Positions 32,101 through 37,939 of a stretch of 60,165 bases of DNA are shown in pieces (the first letter of the stretch is position 1; every line of letters starts with the position of its first letter). Source of the stretch: Candidatus Omnitrophota bacterium (GTDB lineage Bacteria > Omnitrophota > Omnitrophia > Omnitrophales > Aquincolibacteriaceae). The translations under genes and the position numbers were made by a program. The stretch covers positions 1 to 60,165 of the forward strand of contig JAUYMS010000007.1 in assembly GCA_030698625.1 (NCBI GenBank), in the 5' to 3' direction. The notes under the pieces are model-generated. The model searched no databases and was not told where the DNA came from. It saw only the letters and a list, made by a program, of their open reading frames with translations.

Positions 32101-34748
32101 GCCCGGATTTCCCGCAGCACCGTTACCACATGCCTGAGGTCCTCGATTTCCAACTCGTCGACATACTCCCACTCTTGAACAATGACTTCCGTCCAGCGAA
32201 GGAGCTCACGGAATTCTGCATCCGTCCGGCGGCGCGTCTGGCGACGCACCTCTTCATCAATAACTCCCTTATCATAGAGGCGCCTTCCGGCTCGTTCGAG
32301 ACGGTCGCGAATACCATACAGGCTAAACGGAGCAAAAGCGTTATCGATGGCACTCTCCCGCTCGAGCCGAATGGACATCATCCATTTCTGCCGTTCATTC
32401 TCACGCTCTCCAACGACGTCCCGTCCGCCTTCGACACCCGGCAGTAAGCGGCGACCTAAATCACGCAACTTTCGCCTAAAAGGTATCGGCCCCGGCTCTA
32501 TGGCCAACACCTGCTCAGTTTTTACGCCTTCCTCTGTAACAACCTCTTCTTCGGTGATTCGAATCACGAATTCTTCCGACTCGAGATCCGTCATCAGAAT
32601 ACGAAACGAGAGCTCGCCGGCACGTTCCGCCGTCGAAAACTCATTACCGTAAAGCCGCTCGAAGTAGCGGTCCGGGAGCCGGCCTCGCGTATCCAGCGCA
32701 TTAAACCGGGGGTGGAGCTCAACACGTTCGATTGTCTCCGCACGCTCAACCGCATCAAGAATGCTCTTTGCCAGTTCATTGCGCTTAACAATCCAGCGGC
32801 GCTCCTCCGATCCCCCGTCGGATTCCTCGCGCAATTCAGACCGCAGAATGACGATGTCCGCGGAAACGGGCTCTCCGGGAGTTAGGGGCTTAACGCTATA
32901 GAGCGTCGCCGACGTGGGACTCTGCGCGAGCGGCGGAACAAGTACGCCTTCAAGCCCGTTTAAAAATTGCTCCAGACGCGAGCGCCAGTTTGATTCGAGT
33001 GCGGTTTGCTCTTCAAGGCTCAGTTTTCCCCACGAATATTGGTCGAGATATCGAAGATAAAAACCCGCCTTTGCTAACGATCCGCTCGAGGCCAGAGACT
33101 TTATAATGTGATCACGCCACAGTTTTAGCGTCCAACCCCGCTGTTCTCCGCGCGAGCCGTCCAAAAGCTGCTTAGCGGTATTCCGGGCAAACGCATCAAA
33201 AAGATCGACTTTCCCGTCCTTAGCCACAAGATCTTCCTTCCAGGAGATATCGCCCAACATCACGCCTTCGTATAAACCCACATCCGGCAATTCCTGAATC
33301 ATCGGGGCGACAACCACATAGGAAATGCCATTGGCCTCGAAAAGGTCTCGCATCCGCTCGGTATGAAAACCTCCGGCAAGTAACATCGCTGACTCTTCAT
33401 CTTCTGAGATCATGAGATTACGAAGCTTTTGAAAGAAAGAAGCCTCGCGACGCACCGCCACATCATAAAAACGCAATGCGGCCGTAAAAGCAAATTGATC
33501 CGGACTGGCCTCTCCGCGATTTAGAAGAGCGTCAAAGCTCGCCGGAGCAAATTCCTCCGGCGCTTGCGTGAACTGTGCCCAATCGTCCGGAGTCCACTCG
33601 AGCCTCCTAAGACGCCCTAAAACCGCAAGCTTCCCGTCAAGCTCATCGACTTGAGCTGCTTCGCGATTCGGAATCAGACCGGCCTTAACTTCTTTTACGT
33701 ATTCATTAAATTCCCGGAAGAAATCTGCTCCCTGCATCTCGGCAAGCACGGGATGATTCTCCACAAGGGGCGTCAGCGCTTCGTAGGGGGCCATATTCAC
33801 TGCATGCTTCTTCGCGACATCCGATACGAAATGGGCATAGCCTCTCAGAGAAATTACGCCCGTTTTAAATGCCTGGTGCTGCTCATTCAGAACCATTTGC
33901 TCCGACCGGTCGGTGACCAGCAACCGCAGGGCGTGGTGGAGTCTCTGTACCAACTGTTCCGCCTGAACTGCGTCGGTAGCCGGAACGATTTCTGATTCAG
34001 AAAGCACCGCCGCAACTAGCGGGTAAGTCAACGGGCGCTTAATCCGAGCGAGTAACTGCAGGATCTCATCAAGCCGAATATCCTGCTGCCAAAAGCTGTT
34101 TAGATTTCGATCCAACTCGAGCAACGGCTCCGGGTAAATTCGCTCCTTGGCAGCTTTCAGTCGGTCTGCGAACAAGGCAAGTTCCGAAGTGAAAGCATCG
34201 GACTCTGTTTTTGCCCGGATATAAGCCCGAATGCCGTCTTCATACAAATCCTGTTTGTCGATGCCTTCGAAAACCATACTTTCCGAAGCCGTCACAGAAG
34301 CCGTCGCCGCCCCCGAGAGTTCCCCGCGCCGGAGGTGTTCGTCGAGGATGTTTCGCAGGCGGTCTTGCTCCGGAAAAGTGCGGTAGAGCAACGCGTCGAG
34401 TCTCCCGCTGCTTCCCTCCAGCCCGGCAAGCCTTACTCCGTACTCTCGGTTGAAGTAATGGATAATGTCTTCAATTGATTTTTGGGCCTCATAATTCGCA
34501 TGGGCGTCCTGAATCATGATCACGGTTTTGCCCGAATTCCCAAGGTAGGACGCCTGAATCGATCCAAGTTCAGCGGGCAGACGGATCGACTCCACCTCAA
34601 CCGAGGCAGCCGCCGATTCAGCTCCATAAGCCATCGGCACAAACCCCGCCGTAACACTGGAAAGAGTAAATAAAGCACTAAACAAAAAAGTAAATGCTCT
34701 TCCCGTGACGGAGGAATACCAATTTTTGGCATTCTTTCGCTTTAGCAT
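23148..34748 (-). CDS. Giant secreted multidomain (RSELR-linked) protein 2
   Basis: A complete 3,866-aa protein from the ATG at 34748 (GAGGTG six nucleotides upstream); an in-frame TTG at 34778 is possible but has poor spacing. Residues 1-43 form a signal peptide (basic n-region, FTFLFSALFTLSSVTAG, then AYGA). Residues 75-560 are the ChaN/TraB/Tiki-like domain shared with giant 1. RSELR occurs at residues 636, 947, 1557, 2069, 2454, 2693 and 3557. Between them lie a charged helical module, a kinase-like then CheR-like methyltransferase module (about 1000-1480), two paralogous class I methyltransferases (about 1600-1790, 2130-2330), a GHKL ATPase (about 2460-2690), an RsbW-like ATPase (about 3120-3270) and an unrecognised C-terminal module. 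Domains that use cofactors found only in the cytoplasm sit behind a signal peptide, which is odd. Possible readings are a degenerate scaffold, a processed polyprotein, or retention in a cytoplasmic or outer-vesicle compartment. Confidence 0.92.
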   Translation of the reverse strand: MLKRKNAKNWYSSVTGRAFTFLFSALFTLSSVTAGFVPMAYGAESAAASVEVESIRLPAELGSIQASYLGNSGKTVIMIQDAHANYEAQKSIEDIIHYFNREYGVRLAGLEGSSGRLDALLYRTFPEQDRLRNILDEHLRRGELSGAATASVTASESMVFEGIDKQDLYEDGIRAYIRAKTESDAFTSELALFADRLKAAKERIYPEPLLELDRNLNSFWQQDIRLDEILQLLARIKRPLTYPLVAAVLSESEIVPATDAVQAEQLVQRLHHALRLLVTDRSEQMVLNEQHQAFKTGVISLRGYAHFVSDVAKKHAVNMAPYEALTPLVENHPVLAEMQGADFFREFNEYVKEVKAGLIPNREAAQVDELDGKLAVLGRLRRLEWTPDDWAQFTQAPEEFAPASFDALLNRGEASPDQFAFTAALRFYDVAVRREASFFQKLRNLMISEDEESAMLLAGGFHTERMRDLFEANGISYVVVAPMIQELPDVGLYEGVMLGDISWKEDLVAKDGKVDLFDAFARNTAKQLLDGSRGEQRGWTLKLWRDHIIKSLASSGSLAKAGFYLRYLDQYSWGKLSLEEQTALESNWRSRLEQFLNGLEGVLVPPLAQSPTSATLYSVKPLTPGEPVSADIVILRSELREESDGGSEERRWIVKRNELAKSILDAVERAETIERVELHPRFNALDTRGRLPDRYFERLYGNEFSTAERAGELSFRILMTDLESEEFVIRITEEEVVTEEGVKTEQVLAIEPGPIPFRRKLRDLGRRLLPGVEGGRDVVGERENERQKWMMSIRLERESAIDNAFAPFSLYGIRDRLERAGRRLYDKGVIDEEVRRQTRRRTDAEFRELLRWTEVIVQEWEYVDELEIEDLRHVVTVLREIRASLAFVEERSAAIAEEAEEASEQNLEFGREALAREFETVLIDYEIAAGKLRGVANWYFPADEYARSELRSVFDPELPLTEAVRIAESLPYEMLSASDAELVLVSRNNGTVLHLLKDDALAVSYLAAERFYRRNNHLLPFRLRILGKRDPQALVISAEEEFTAAEQPVWVAQELIPEGQSLLERIRLAVDRGEEHVAQDLILRTLQYQTALWSKLDGIFDADRGIDIFTRYIVRGPKTIGVAEGSIGLTDFSQVTRNAVEIKRLLEERERDLEEIRRAVPQEPGSSVHEVLGQLKSKTPGNDIVDTLLRFFDSFPPQTDGAVLDRLALVFLERASGYYKFSAWKERQLTAYMTQPDRYELLIEWLRRYGDDLLGLAEASPERSSLLVGDFGPGYPPDAFHRLALELQDAWSERYGVETVAYGIEPYLVDAVARDPFGPTLLMRDGLIVSAQEGGSEQIYRDPRARSRGTSLRADTRPYAPYEQESRPKIAFLEGSILELDSLDDSAGLPSFPDISILSNVLIYYEGSQEAVLENFSRRMSDGQILLVASSGLIGGESTSFAVFRKRAGRLRLEELNVGVSDNDIADIPVMAGHVELWQMLSYLRGIEFPAAFLERQVDAEVLASMASFLRDRGLRVEIADVNLRTLRFLPLREQRPDEGINTIRHLLPDKGKDIVRSELRTEELAALASEWYLAEKERDADRRLYHEVSTGSHIDRREGESYSRRDRRGIRLPEDKRLPFDLRTDGTYEHEIHLNRPLYEIIQGKRTELVAQKLLDQDKPFGVLDIGSGGGYALFLLAFVIAREEFPDLVAKVVGKGDELQSDDQDLILLARTLGERYRFYGADLEIRDFDQASRYGGSSADRLSQVLNQAFRNEKVIDIQVAPAQNLPNAWSNTMHYVTSAQALRYAGDNLRVIEEMHRVLAVGGETEVDFGPGFEFSLDREADGRTFAVDVHLREALIARGHDLNMKSGGSVYSGVGRRPWATGANGYSFSEDDDGTYGRMPDQLRMRKHAGELPLIFPYRGFVRQHGFGLQDLPADERPPWADQVFVEVPAEAWEDGDKSFRPSLNYRKVDRANFILQHSKLPESANVHEFFRAEETAIADTLANPEGIGEWNMNLVEKVRQMFVALGSELDVSEGDELPASEIIDLAVRDGHTRIVVGSEEVAHAVREEGVGRGLVLEIRVPKRSELRTSPEEDRRLQDIYAKRKEDAARSALQKARQESYSTSGWAQSNITYRTVRPPRELLEKTGLLPFNFHALFEDHADQTYEGELSIGRSLYEQVMAARTRLIDSGALAEGEPYEVLDIGGGRGYGLFGLALTIGLAEIPDVTKPLIGASWAYRADGDHAEEQNLARQLAEHLKGRYSFANVDIVDRPFYTDKRSGDGVLLGSLINDELVQAGVIRKEPVSVEDLPEAWTNRFHYIMSVESMRYVGDPLRGIEEIYRVAAPGGTTRVNFGDASYPVRRVQGQAPESMQLSDLINTAEGQGYPIALVESGARYKILSTSDSDFDDYSGVTTLPDMLEVRKPRDNEHSVLFLGYRPVEYPPSGGMIYETDYPGDVPEALVVNVAADRSELRSKSHHSDEDKVVHLVFSAEQLRALLKEPGIRNKALRQEIEERLAQDYDMARHVESVARGLLTAAVGATGTEKDTRLDEINLKKLFKLLLPEILENAIDSYLQLYDVRTREDFGDSAHAVFAENLVVDVHVFTEQPPDGEADVVIHVVDNGIGPTIAESSEQKREKRVQGIFRIGGAGRGLDLEELFRRQLRGLSHFSGKIHTGVLERSTYEPESPQGGIWEFRVGAKDLLGIGNRSELRSASFERHDIYPWFERIVKELGLTESESSLIQDFLLNQFEKSPFAFSFRSPRLLLNLIELYFSPNSDGRLIASIEEFKATIGLDDTLSASNIKKDKGLLWGLYFASVLDRQRQDGDKRFDVETLSIKTRSEEVSGSVPDALIRDLFTDKTLLAEFKSITGNRGIGPLVKSWEEQMRKYVRAVLTARTADLYPPYVFSTPPDGVLLGLGNKPVLKDGKIDGDRVKQVRKKIDSWFVGLVNEERSNLRAEGIELVPAFTEDTTRPELLIGFFEQPELIADRPQTENPYAIRDEARWQTISRKLGDLQRQLRGAHAGVSRPLIYQFFKKHDPEFYERATADPVNGELLIYHRYLELGRNFKAREQVIQKGLATGVEEFRALFPVLTRETALMALVMEDVGVGETAAADLSEATRPQIDYGWNNTVSGMVTLRGLDSHVREGVNQDSLEELVRAISTFGLFLATRIRAFVPENSLRESDFHLAVVELVKNAVVHGNRMDLTQPVHVAWSVDLEQRIIRLTVADTASDEAIPAEWTDAIRAALLGLNGRGFELIENSSIGSRPVLESVLDDSGRQVGKIAVLEVPLKIVEEKLRDVTYLLSPVTQVQLVLERDPDSGSDFARIVFPEKSISSKGEIDGVLMRQIAMNLDSGETTVYDMTGIRPVGGGPLSIIDVERTSLQNLEAEGLQQIESVIQAVDKLTGEHDKDWRLPAVQDILREAHQIREPGTDTITLGTKEGREVTLRFEVSDAVNRLHIIFPHHEDPDEAEDVRYAIIVEPGASEEITADIYAENRPIAQSRSVEPTTSFILEDADLGTEYEIPLFRVMLALRRWFDSLEPSERTPLLQSAVGTFENFFDGLNEPEIERSELRSVEGVVIEGTVEGILRLLLPGVLRGEALPGTGLSALKNLLSSAPDRAELITVIRAVAARLTEELIQQPDVLLSTPAFASDVSVISPELAQFIIRHPEAFLAEIEKRRKTQKTRRLEGGVSQGLHLADLPDATSDAEALIDFLFTGDNAVVGAYDANDADIGLRKSRLQRLVPVRFVNDLIFTGTTYNSADVERPVYYDDLEAALVSRGGNPDLFFTLLIQGKTLVREARPGILPAEIRAELIKNYRQVSAVFRAIASVAPEKRIDYLRELAVNENESGIYQVTAESISRIIEIAEAAREAFSAAA
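24066..24080 (-). repeat. RSELR linker motif (giant 2, residue 3557)
   Basis: Encodes RSELR (CGC TCG GAG CTC CGA), preceding the C-terminal module of about 300 residues. Confidence 0.85.
24950..25420 (-). other. RsbW-like ATPase module in giant 2
   Basis: FHLAVVELVKNAVVHGNRMD is the N box of anti-sigma-factor kinases, LTVADTASDEAIP the G1 equivalent and NGRGFELIENS the G2 equivalent. The G1 glycine is replaced (DTASD), so ATP binding may be altered. Confidence 0.6.
26658..26672 (-). repeat. RSELR linker motif (giant 2, residue 2693)
   Basis: Encodes RSELR (CGC TCC GAA TTA CGC), right after the GHKL ATPase module. Confidence 0.85.
26700..27350 (-). other. GHKL ATPase-like module in giant 2
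   Basis: The N box is LLPEILENAIDSY, the G1 box VVIHVVDNGIGP and the G2-like segment GGAGRGLDLEELF, in the right order for the histidine-kinase/Hsp90/MutL ATPase fold. No dimerisation or phospho-acceptor His domain is seen. Confidence 0.65.
27375..27389 (-). repeat. RSELR linker motif (giant 2, residue 2454)
   Basis: Encodes RSELR (CGC TCG GAG CTC CGA), preceding the GHKL ATPase module. The DNA here is part of the palindrome CGCTCGGAGCTCCGA. Confidence 0.85.
27690..28330 (-). other. Class I SAM methyltransferase-like module B in giant 2
   Basis: Motif I is EVLDIGGGRGYGLFGLAL near 28190, followed by FHYIMSVESMRYVGDPLRGIEE and APGGTTRVNFGD. This module and module A are an internal duplication separated by an RSELR. 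Confidence 0.65.
28530..28544 (-). repeat. RSELR linker motif (giant 2, residue 2069)
   Basis: Encodes RSELR (CGA TCC GAA TTG CGG), between the two duplicated methyltransferase modules. Confidence 0.85.
29290..29840 (-). other. Class I SAM methyltransferase-like module A in giant 2
   Basis: Motif I is FGVLDIGSGGGYALF near 29755, and the later segment HYVTSAQALRYAGDNLRVIEEMHRVL with GGETEVDFG is the usual post-motif region. It is a close paralogue of the next module, sharing the YxxSxxxxRYxGDxLRxIEE pattern. Confidence 0.65.
30066..30080 (-). repeat. RSELR linker motif (giant 2, residue 1557)
   Basis: Encodes RSELR (CGT TCT GAG CTT CGT), between the CheR-like and first class I methyltransferase modules. 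Confidence 0.85.
30330..30960 (-). other. CheR-like methyltransferase module in giant 2
   Basis: LLVGDFGPGYPPDAF occupies the motif I position. FLEGSILELDSL and ISILSNVLIYYEGSQEAVL resemble the CheR pattern (xCRNVLIYF followed by an amphipathic helix), and DGQILLVASSG matches the strand after it. The SAM-binding glycine loop is weaker than in real CheR, so activity is doubtful. Confidence 0.45.
31896..31910 (-). repeat. RSELR linker motif (giant 2, residue 947)
   Basis: Encodes RSELR (CGC TCG GAG TTG CGC), between a charged helical module and a kinase-like segment. Confidence 0.85.
32829..32843 (-). repeat. RSELR linker motif (giant 2, residue 636)
   Basis: Encodes RSELR (CGG TCT GAA TTG CGC) at the end of the N-terminal module. 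Confidence 0.85.
33070..34520 (-). other. ChaN/TraB/Tiki-like N-terminal domain of giant 2
   Basis: Landmarks are VIMIQDAHANYEAQKSI, GVRLAGLEGSSGRLD, RRGELSGA, MLLAGGFHTERM and GWTLKLWRDHII, in the same order and spacing as in giant 1. Homology between the two is clear by eye; the superfamily name is tentative. Confidence 0.6.
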
Positions 34749-34757
34749 GACACACCT

Positions 34758-34779
34758 CTTGCGTGCTTTTCGACGCAAG
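34758..34779 (-). promoter_or_regulatory. Inverted repeat abutting the giant 2 ribosome site
   Basis: CTTGCGT and ACGCAAG form a perfect 7-bp stem with an 8-nt loop, and the last base of the 3' arm is shared with the Shine-Dalgarno GAGGTG. A second hairpin (TCCTTTT, 5-nt loop, AAAAGGA) lies just upstream at 34780-34798. Confidence 0.4.
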
Positions 34780-34794
34780 TCCTTTTCTGATAAA

Positions 34795-34823
34795 AGGATA
34801 CAGGCTTAAGTGAGGACCTTCAA
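34795..34823 (-). promoter_or_regulatory. Putative promoter of giant 2
   Basis: TTGAAG (34823-34818), a 17-nt spacer and TATCCT (34800-34795) match sigma-70-type boxes at four of six positions each, about 50 nt before the ATG. The rest of the gap 34749-34927 is AT-rich, with no other clear signal. Confidence 0.3.
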
Positions 34824-34927
34824 GAGAGGAGGGACGAATTCTCGAATCCCATTTTAGGAGTTATAAATTCGAAGTAAATTATTAGAATTGCTATAACCGG
34901 GAAGGCGATTCTGGATAGCTATGTGCG

Positions 34928-35248
34928 TTATGATGCGGGCCCTTTTGCCGCACATTCTTTGCACGGACAGATTCCGCGTAATAACTCGTAGGAATAAATT
35001 CCTGTCGAGTGACCGTCACTCCACTGAAATTTAACCGCATAGTTCCCCACGGGAGATATGTTCAGAGCATGAACGTCGCTGTCAACCTGATCCAAGGAAA
35101 TCAGTTGACGCCCTGTCCATTCCTCGATGCACTGGGCACAGTGACACTGAAATCGTAGATAGCGTTGTGCATAAAGGCTCCGGTGGCCGTCTGGCCAAAG
35201 GATAAGCATCTCCGTTTCCCCTACGGGTCGAACATCAACTGGTTGCAA
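34928..35248 (-). CDS. DUF971 (GBBH-like N-terminal) family protein
   Basis: A 106-aa protein. EMLILWPDGHRSLYAQRYLRF, CHCAQC, VGNYAVKFQWSDGHSTGIYSYELLR and CPCKEC match the DUF971 family, in which WxDGH and SDGHxxGIYxWxxLR are conserved. The two cysteine clusters could bind metal. In other organisms the domain is found alone, in Fe-S related P-loop proteins and at the N-terminus of gamma-butyrobetaine hydroxylase; its role is unknown. The TTG at 35248 is chosen because a perfect AGGAGG lies 6 nt upstream, inside the end of the previous gene. The start overlaps that gene by 14 bp, so translation is likely coupled. Confidence 0.85.
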   Translation of the reverse strand: MQPVDVRPVGETEMLILWPDGHRSLYAQRYLRFQCHCAQCIEEWTGRQLISLDQVDSDVHALNISPVGNYAVKFQWSDGHSTGIYSYELLRGICPCKECAAKGPAS

Positions 35249-37871
35249 TGGTTTCCTCCTCGGCCCGACGTGTCGCAAACGTACCACTGAGATCGCGGAT
35301 GCGCTGCGCCAGCTTCGGCTGATTGAGACGGTCCAGGTGCCCTGCCTGCTCGGCAGCAAGGTCCAGCTTCGCCTGCTGCACATAGATAATGGCGAGATTA
35401 TACCGGGGAATGACCTCATTAGGCAATCGATCGACGGCAATCTCCATGTGGTGCGCCGCTTCGTCTAGACGGCCGTTCTCCAAATAGGCCTGGCCCGTGA
35501 GGCTGTGAAACAGCGGGTGTCGAGGCTCAGGCTCCTTTTCCAATGCCAGCTCATAATATTTTAATGCCTTCACCCAATCGCCCAGCTGCGTATAGGCAAA
35601 ACCCGTCTTGAAATACGGGTTCCCGAAGACCGAGGCTAACTCTATGACCTTTGCATAGGCCCGAATTGCCTCTTCGTACTTCTCCGCATCAAAGAGACTG
35701 TCGCCCAGCGAACCATGAGCCTTGTCATAATTGGGATAGATTTCCAGAGCTCGTTGATAGGCTTCAAACTCGCCGTTCAAATCGCCGGTTTGATGTCTAA
35801 CCTGCCCCAAATTATAAAGAGTAAAGGCCAATTCGCGTGAAACATCCCCGCGCTCATTCCTAAGATCAATCGCCCTGCCAAATTCTACCGCGGACTCGTC
35901 AAACCTTTTCTGCTGCGCAAGGACCCGTCCCAGCGACTCATACGAAACCGGATCATCCGGCTTCTTTTCCGCAACCGCTTGATACAAATCGATTTCTTTA
36001 TCACCCTGCCCGAGCTCGCGATAAATTCGCCCCAAGTCTCTGAAATACTCGGCTGCATCACCCGTGGCTTCAACAATAAGGTTAAATTGCTCGAGAGCTT
36101 CCTCGTAGCGACCGTCTTTGGCGAGCGCCCGCGCAAAAAAGACCCGTACGGAGGTATCCCCTCCGCCGGAGCTCAGAGATTCACGGTAGGCCTCCATCTC
36201 CCCATCGTGATCTCCGGCCGCATGTCGGGCCTGGGCCAAATGAAAACGAGCCAGCGAAAGGTCCGGAACAGCTCGGTCATAAGGACGAGTCCTGTCTGGA
36301 TTCAACGCCAGGGCACGCTCGATGCACTCTACCGACTTATCGTATTCCTCCGCCAGATAGTAAGACTGACCGAGATGGAAATGCGCCACCGCAAAATCGG
36401 GATCCAGCTCGACAGCATTGGCAAAAGCCCTGACGGCAGCCTCGATCCCGCCCAATTTACGGTTCGCCCGACCCAGCTGAAAATAGATCGGCGCGTTATA
36501 CCACACCTCGGGCATCCCTTTCGCTTCATGTATCTTGATCGCACGCTCAAAGTGCTGTTTGGCAAGGTCTACCTTGTTCACATCCAGCAGCGAAAGTCCT
36601 AAGTTGTAATGTCCGCGAGGGGTGTTCGGTGATTTCCGCACCACATCTGTCCACAGGCGCACAGGATGTGACCACACAAAATTTCTCGTGAATGTCACCA
36701 TAGACAGTAACACCAAAAGCACAATACCCGCCGTTCTCAGGCGGGCGCGATTCTTGATCATCTGCGCCCCGTACGCAGAGACTGCTACCGCAAATCCAAA
36801 CATCGGAAGATAAACGCGATGCTCAAAGATCACATCGTTAATCGGGATGAAACTCGACTCCACGCTCAAAGTCACAAAGAACCAGAAGATGCCGAAGGAC
36901 ACAAGCAAGTGCTTCTTAAAAATCTTAACGGCGAGATAGATCCAGCCGGCAAGAAACGCCATGGAAAGGAGCGTCACTGGATCTGCAAGGGTCGTCGTTA
37001 TGGGGTAATCATGGTCAAGAGTCTGCCCCACGGGAAAGAAAAGCAGCCGGATATAGGTGCGGACGACGTTAAGTTCCGTAAAGAAATAATGAGACCGGGA
37101 AATCGGCGTTAACATACGCATTGTTGATGCAACATCACTGCCCCTAACAAGAAAACTGGCAAAAGCAACAGCGGGCGGCAAGAAAAAAGGCCAAACCCTT
37201 GTCGCCGCACCGGCAATGCCCCCGGAGTTTCGGAAGAAACAAATCTCATAAAGAATCAGTGCGCCCGGCAGGGTGAAAGCATTCTGTTTGCTAAAAACCG
37301 CGCAGAACGTGAAGACGACAGCTATGACATAATAACCCCATCTTCCGCTGAGCCGTGCCTTTGCATAGAAATAGACCGTCGCGAGATAAAATAAGCAAAC
37401 CATCGAAGCCATCCTCTGCGTGATATACGCGACTGCCTGCGTTTGAAGCGGATGGCACAGGAATATAAACCCCGCAAAAGCAGCGATGACGGCACCTCTT
37501 GTTTGTAACGGATGGCCGCGCATCGCCGGTGTTTGGAATGTTATCAACACAAGGAAGAACCCGACAACACTGGCGAGGATGTGAATGACAATATTTGTGA
37601 GGTGATAAGGCCAAACTGAAGTCTTAGCGAAATGAAAATTAACCGCAAAGCTGAGCATCGGAAGGAACCGGCTTCGATCCTCCCAGATGGCGCTAACGTT
37701 ACTCAAATCCTGAATCCTGCTATTGTGGGTAATAAAGGTGTTGTCATCGAACACAAACGGGGAGCGCAGCGTATTGGAGTAGATCAACAGGCCGACTAGG
37801 GCCAGGGCCGCAATGATCCAGACTTGCGCCTTGTCCGGCTTTGTCACTTTGCTAGATTCACCCACAAGCAA
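35235..37871 (-). CDS. GT-C membrane glycosyltransferase with C-terminal TPR repeats (TMTC/PMT-like) 1
   Basis: An 878-aa protein. About the first 400 residues hold 10 or so transmembrane helices. Just after the first is PFVFDDNTFITHN, the acidic DD motif of GT-C glycosyltransferases of the PMT/TMTC type, followed by WPYHLTNIVIHILAS and later FIPINDVIFEHRVYLPMFG, conserved in its paralogues. The rest is about 11 TPR repeats (for example PRGHYNLGLSLLDVNKVDLA, VAHFHLGQSYYLAEEYDKS). GT-C enzymes use polyprenyl-phosphate sugars at the outer face of the membrane, and TPRs probably hold the acceptor protein. It starts at TTG 37871 or GTG 37865 after GGGAG. It is the last of four related genes here. 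Confidence 0.85.
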   Translation of the reverse strand: MLVGESSKVTKPDKAQVWIIAALALVGLLIYSNTLRSPFVFDDNTFITHNSRIQDLSNVSAIWEDRSRFLPMLSFAVNFHFAKTSVWPYHLTNIVIHILASVVGFFLVLITFQTPAMRGHPLQTRGAVIAAFAGFIFLCHPLQTQAVAYITQRMASMVCLFYLATVYFYAKARLSGRWGYYVIAVVFTFCAVFSKQNAFTLPGALILYEICFFRNSGGIAGAATRVWPFFLPPAVAFASFLVRGSDVASTMRMLTPISRSHYFFTELNVVRTYIRLLFFPVGQTLDHDYPITTTLADPVTLLSMAFLAGWIYLAVKIFKKHLLVSFGIFWFFVTLSVESSFIPINDVIFEHRVYLPMFGFAVAVSAYGAQMIKNRARLRTAGIVLLVLLSMVTFTRNFVWSHPVRLWTDVVRKSPNTPRGHYNLGLSLLDVNKVDLAKQHFERAIKIHEAKGMPEVWYNAPIYFQLGRANRKLGGIEAAVRAFANAVELDPDFAVAHFHLGQSYYLAEEYDKSVECIERALALNPDRTRPYDRAVPDLSLARFHLAQARHAAGDHDGEMEAYRESLSSGGGDTSVRVFFARALAKDGRYEEALEQFNLIVEATGDAAEYFRDLGRIYRELGQGDKEIDLYQAVAEKKPDDPVSYESLGRVLAQQKRFDESAVEFGRAIDLRNERGDVSRELAFTLYNLGQVRHQTGDLNGEFEAYQRALEIYPNYDKAHGSLGDSLFDAEKYEEAIRAYAKVIELASVFGNPYFKTGFAYTQLGDWVKALKYYELALEKEPEPRHPLFHSLTGQAYLENGRLDEAAHHMEIAVDRLPNEVIPRYNLAIIYVQQAKLDLAAEQAGHLDRLNQPKLAQRIRDLSGTFATRRAEEETIATS

Positions 37872-37939
37872 ACTCCCGCACTTCGGACATCATCCAGCGG
37901 AGAGTGATTATTGAGATTGGTAGAAAGGTCGTCGGTATG

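Noticed and set aside
34758-34800. A cyclic-di-GMP or other known riboswitch in the giant 2 leader
   Set aside because: Two short hairpins are present, but the conserved core sequences of the riboswitch classes I know are not.
34749-35440. Longer reading of the DUF971 gene from 35440 (170 codons)
   Set aside because: The first 64 codons lie inside the glycosyltransferase gene and look like shadow sequence. The TTG at 35248 with AGGAGG fits the family length.
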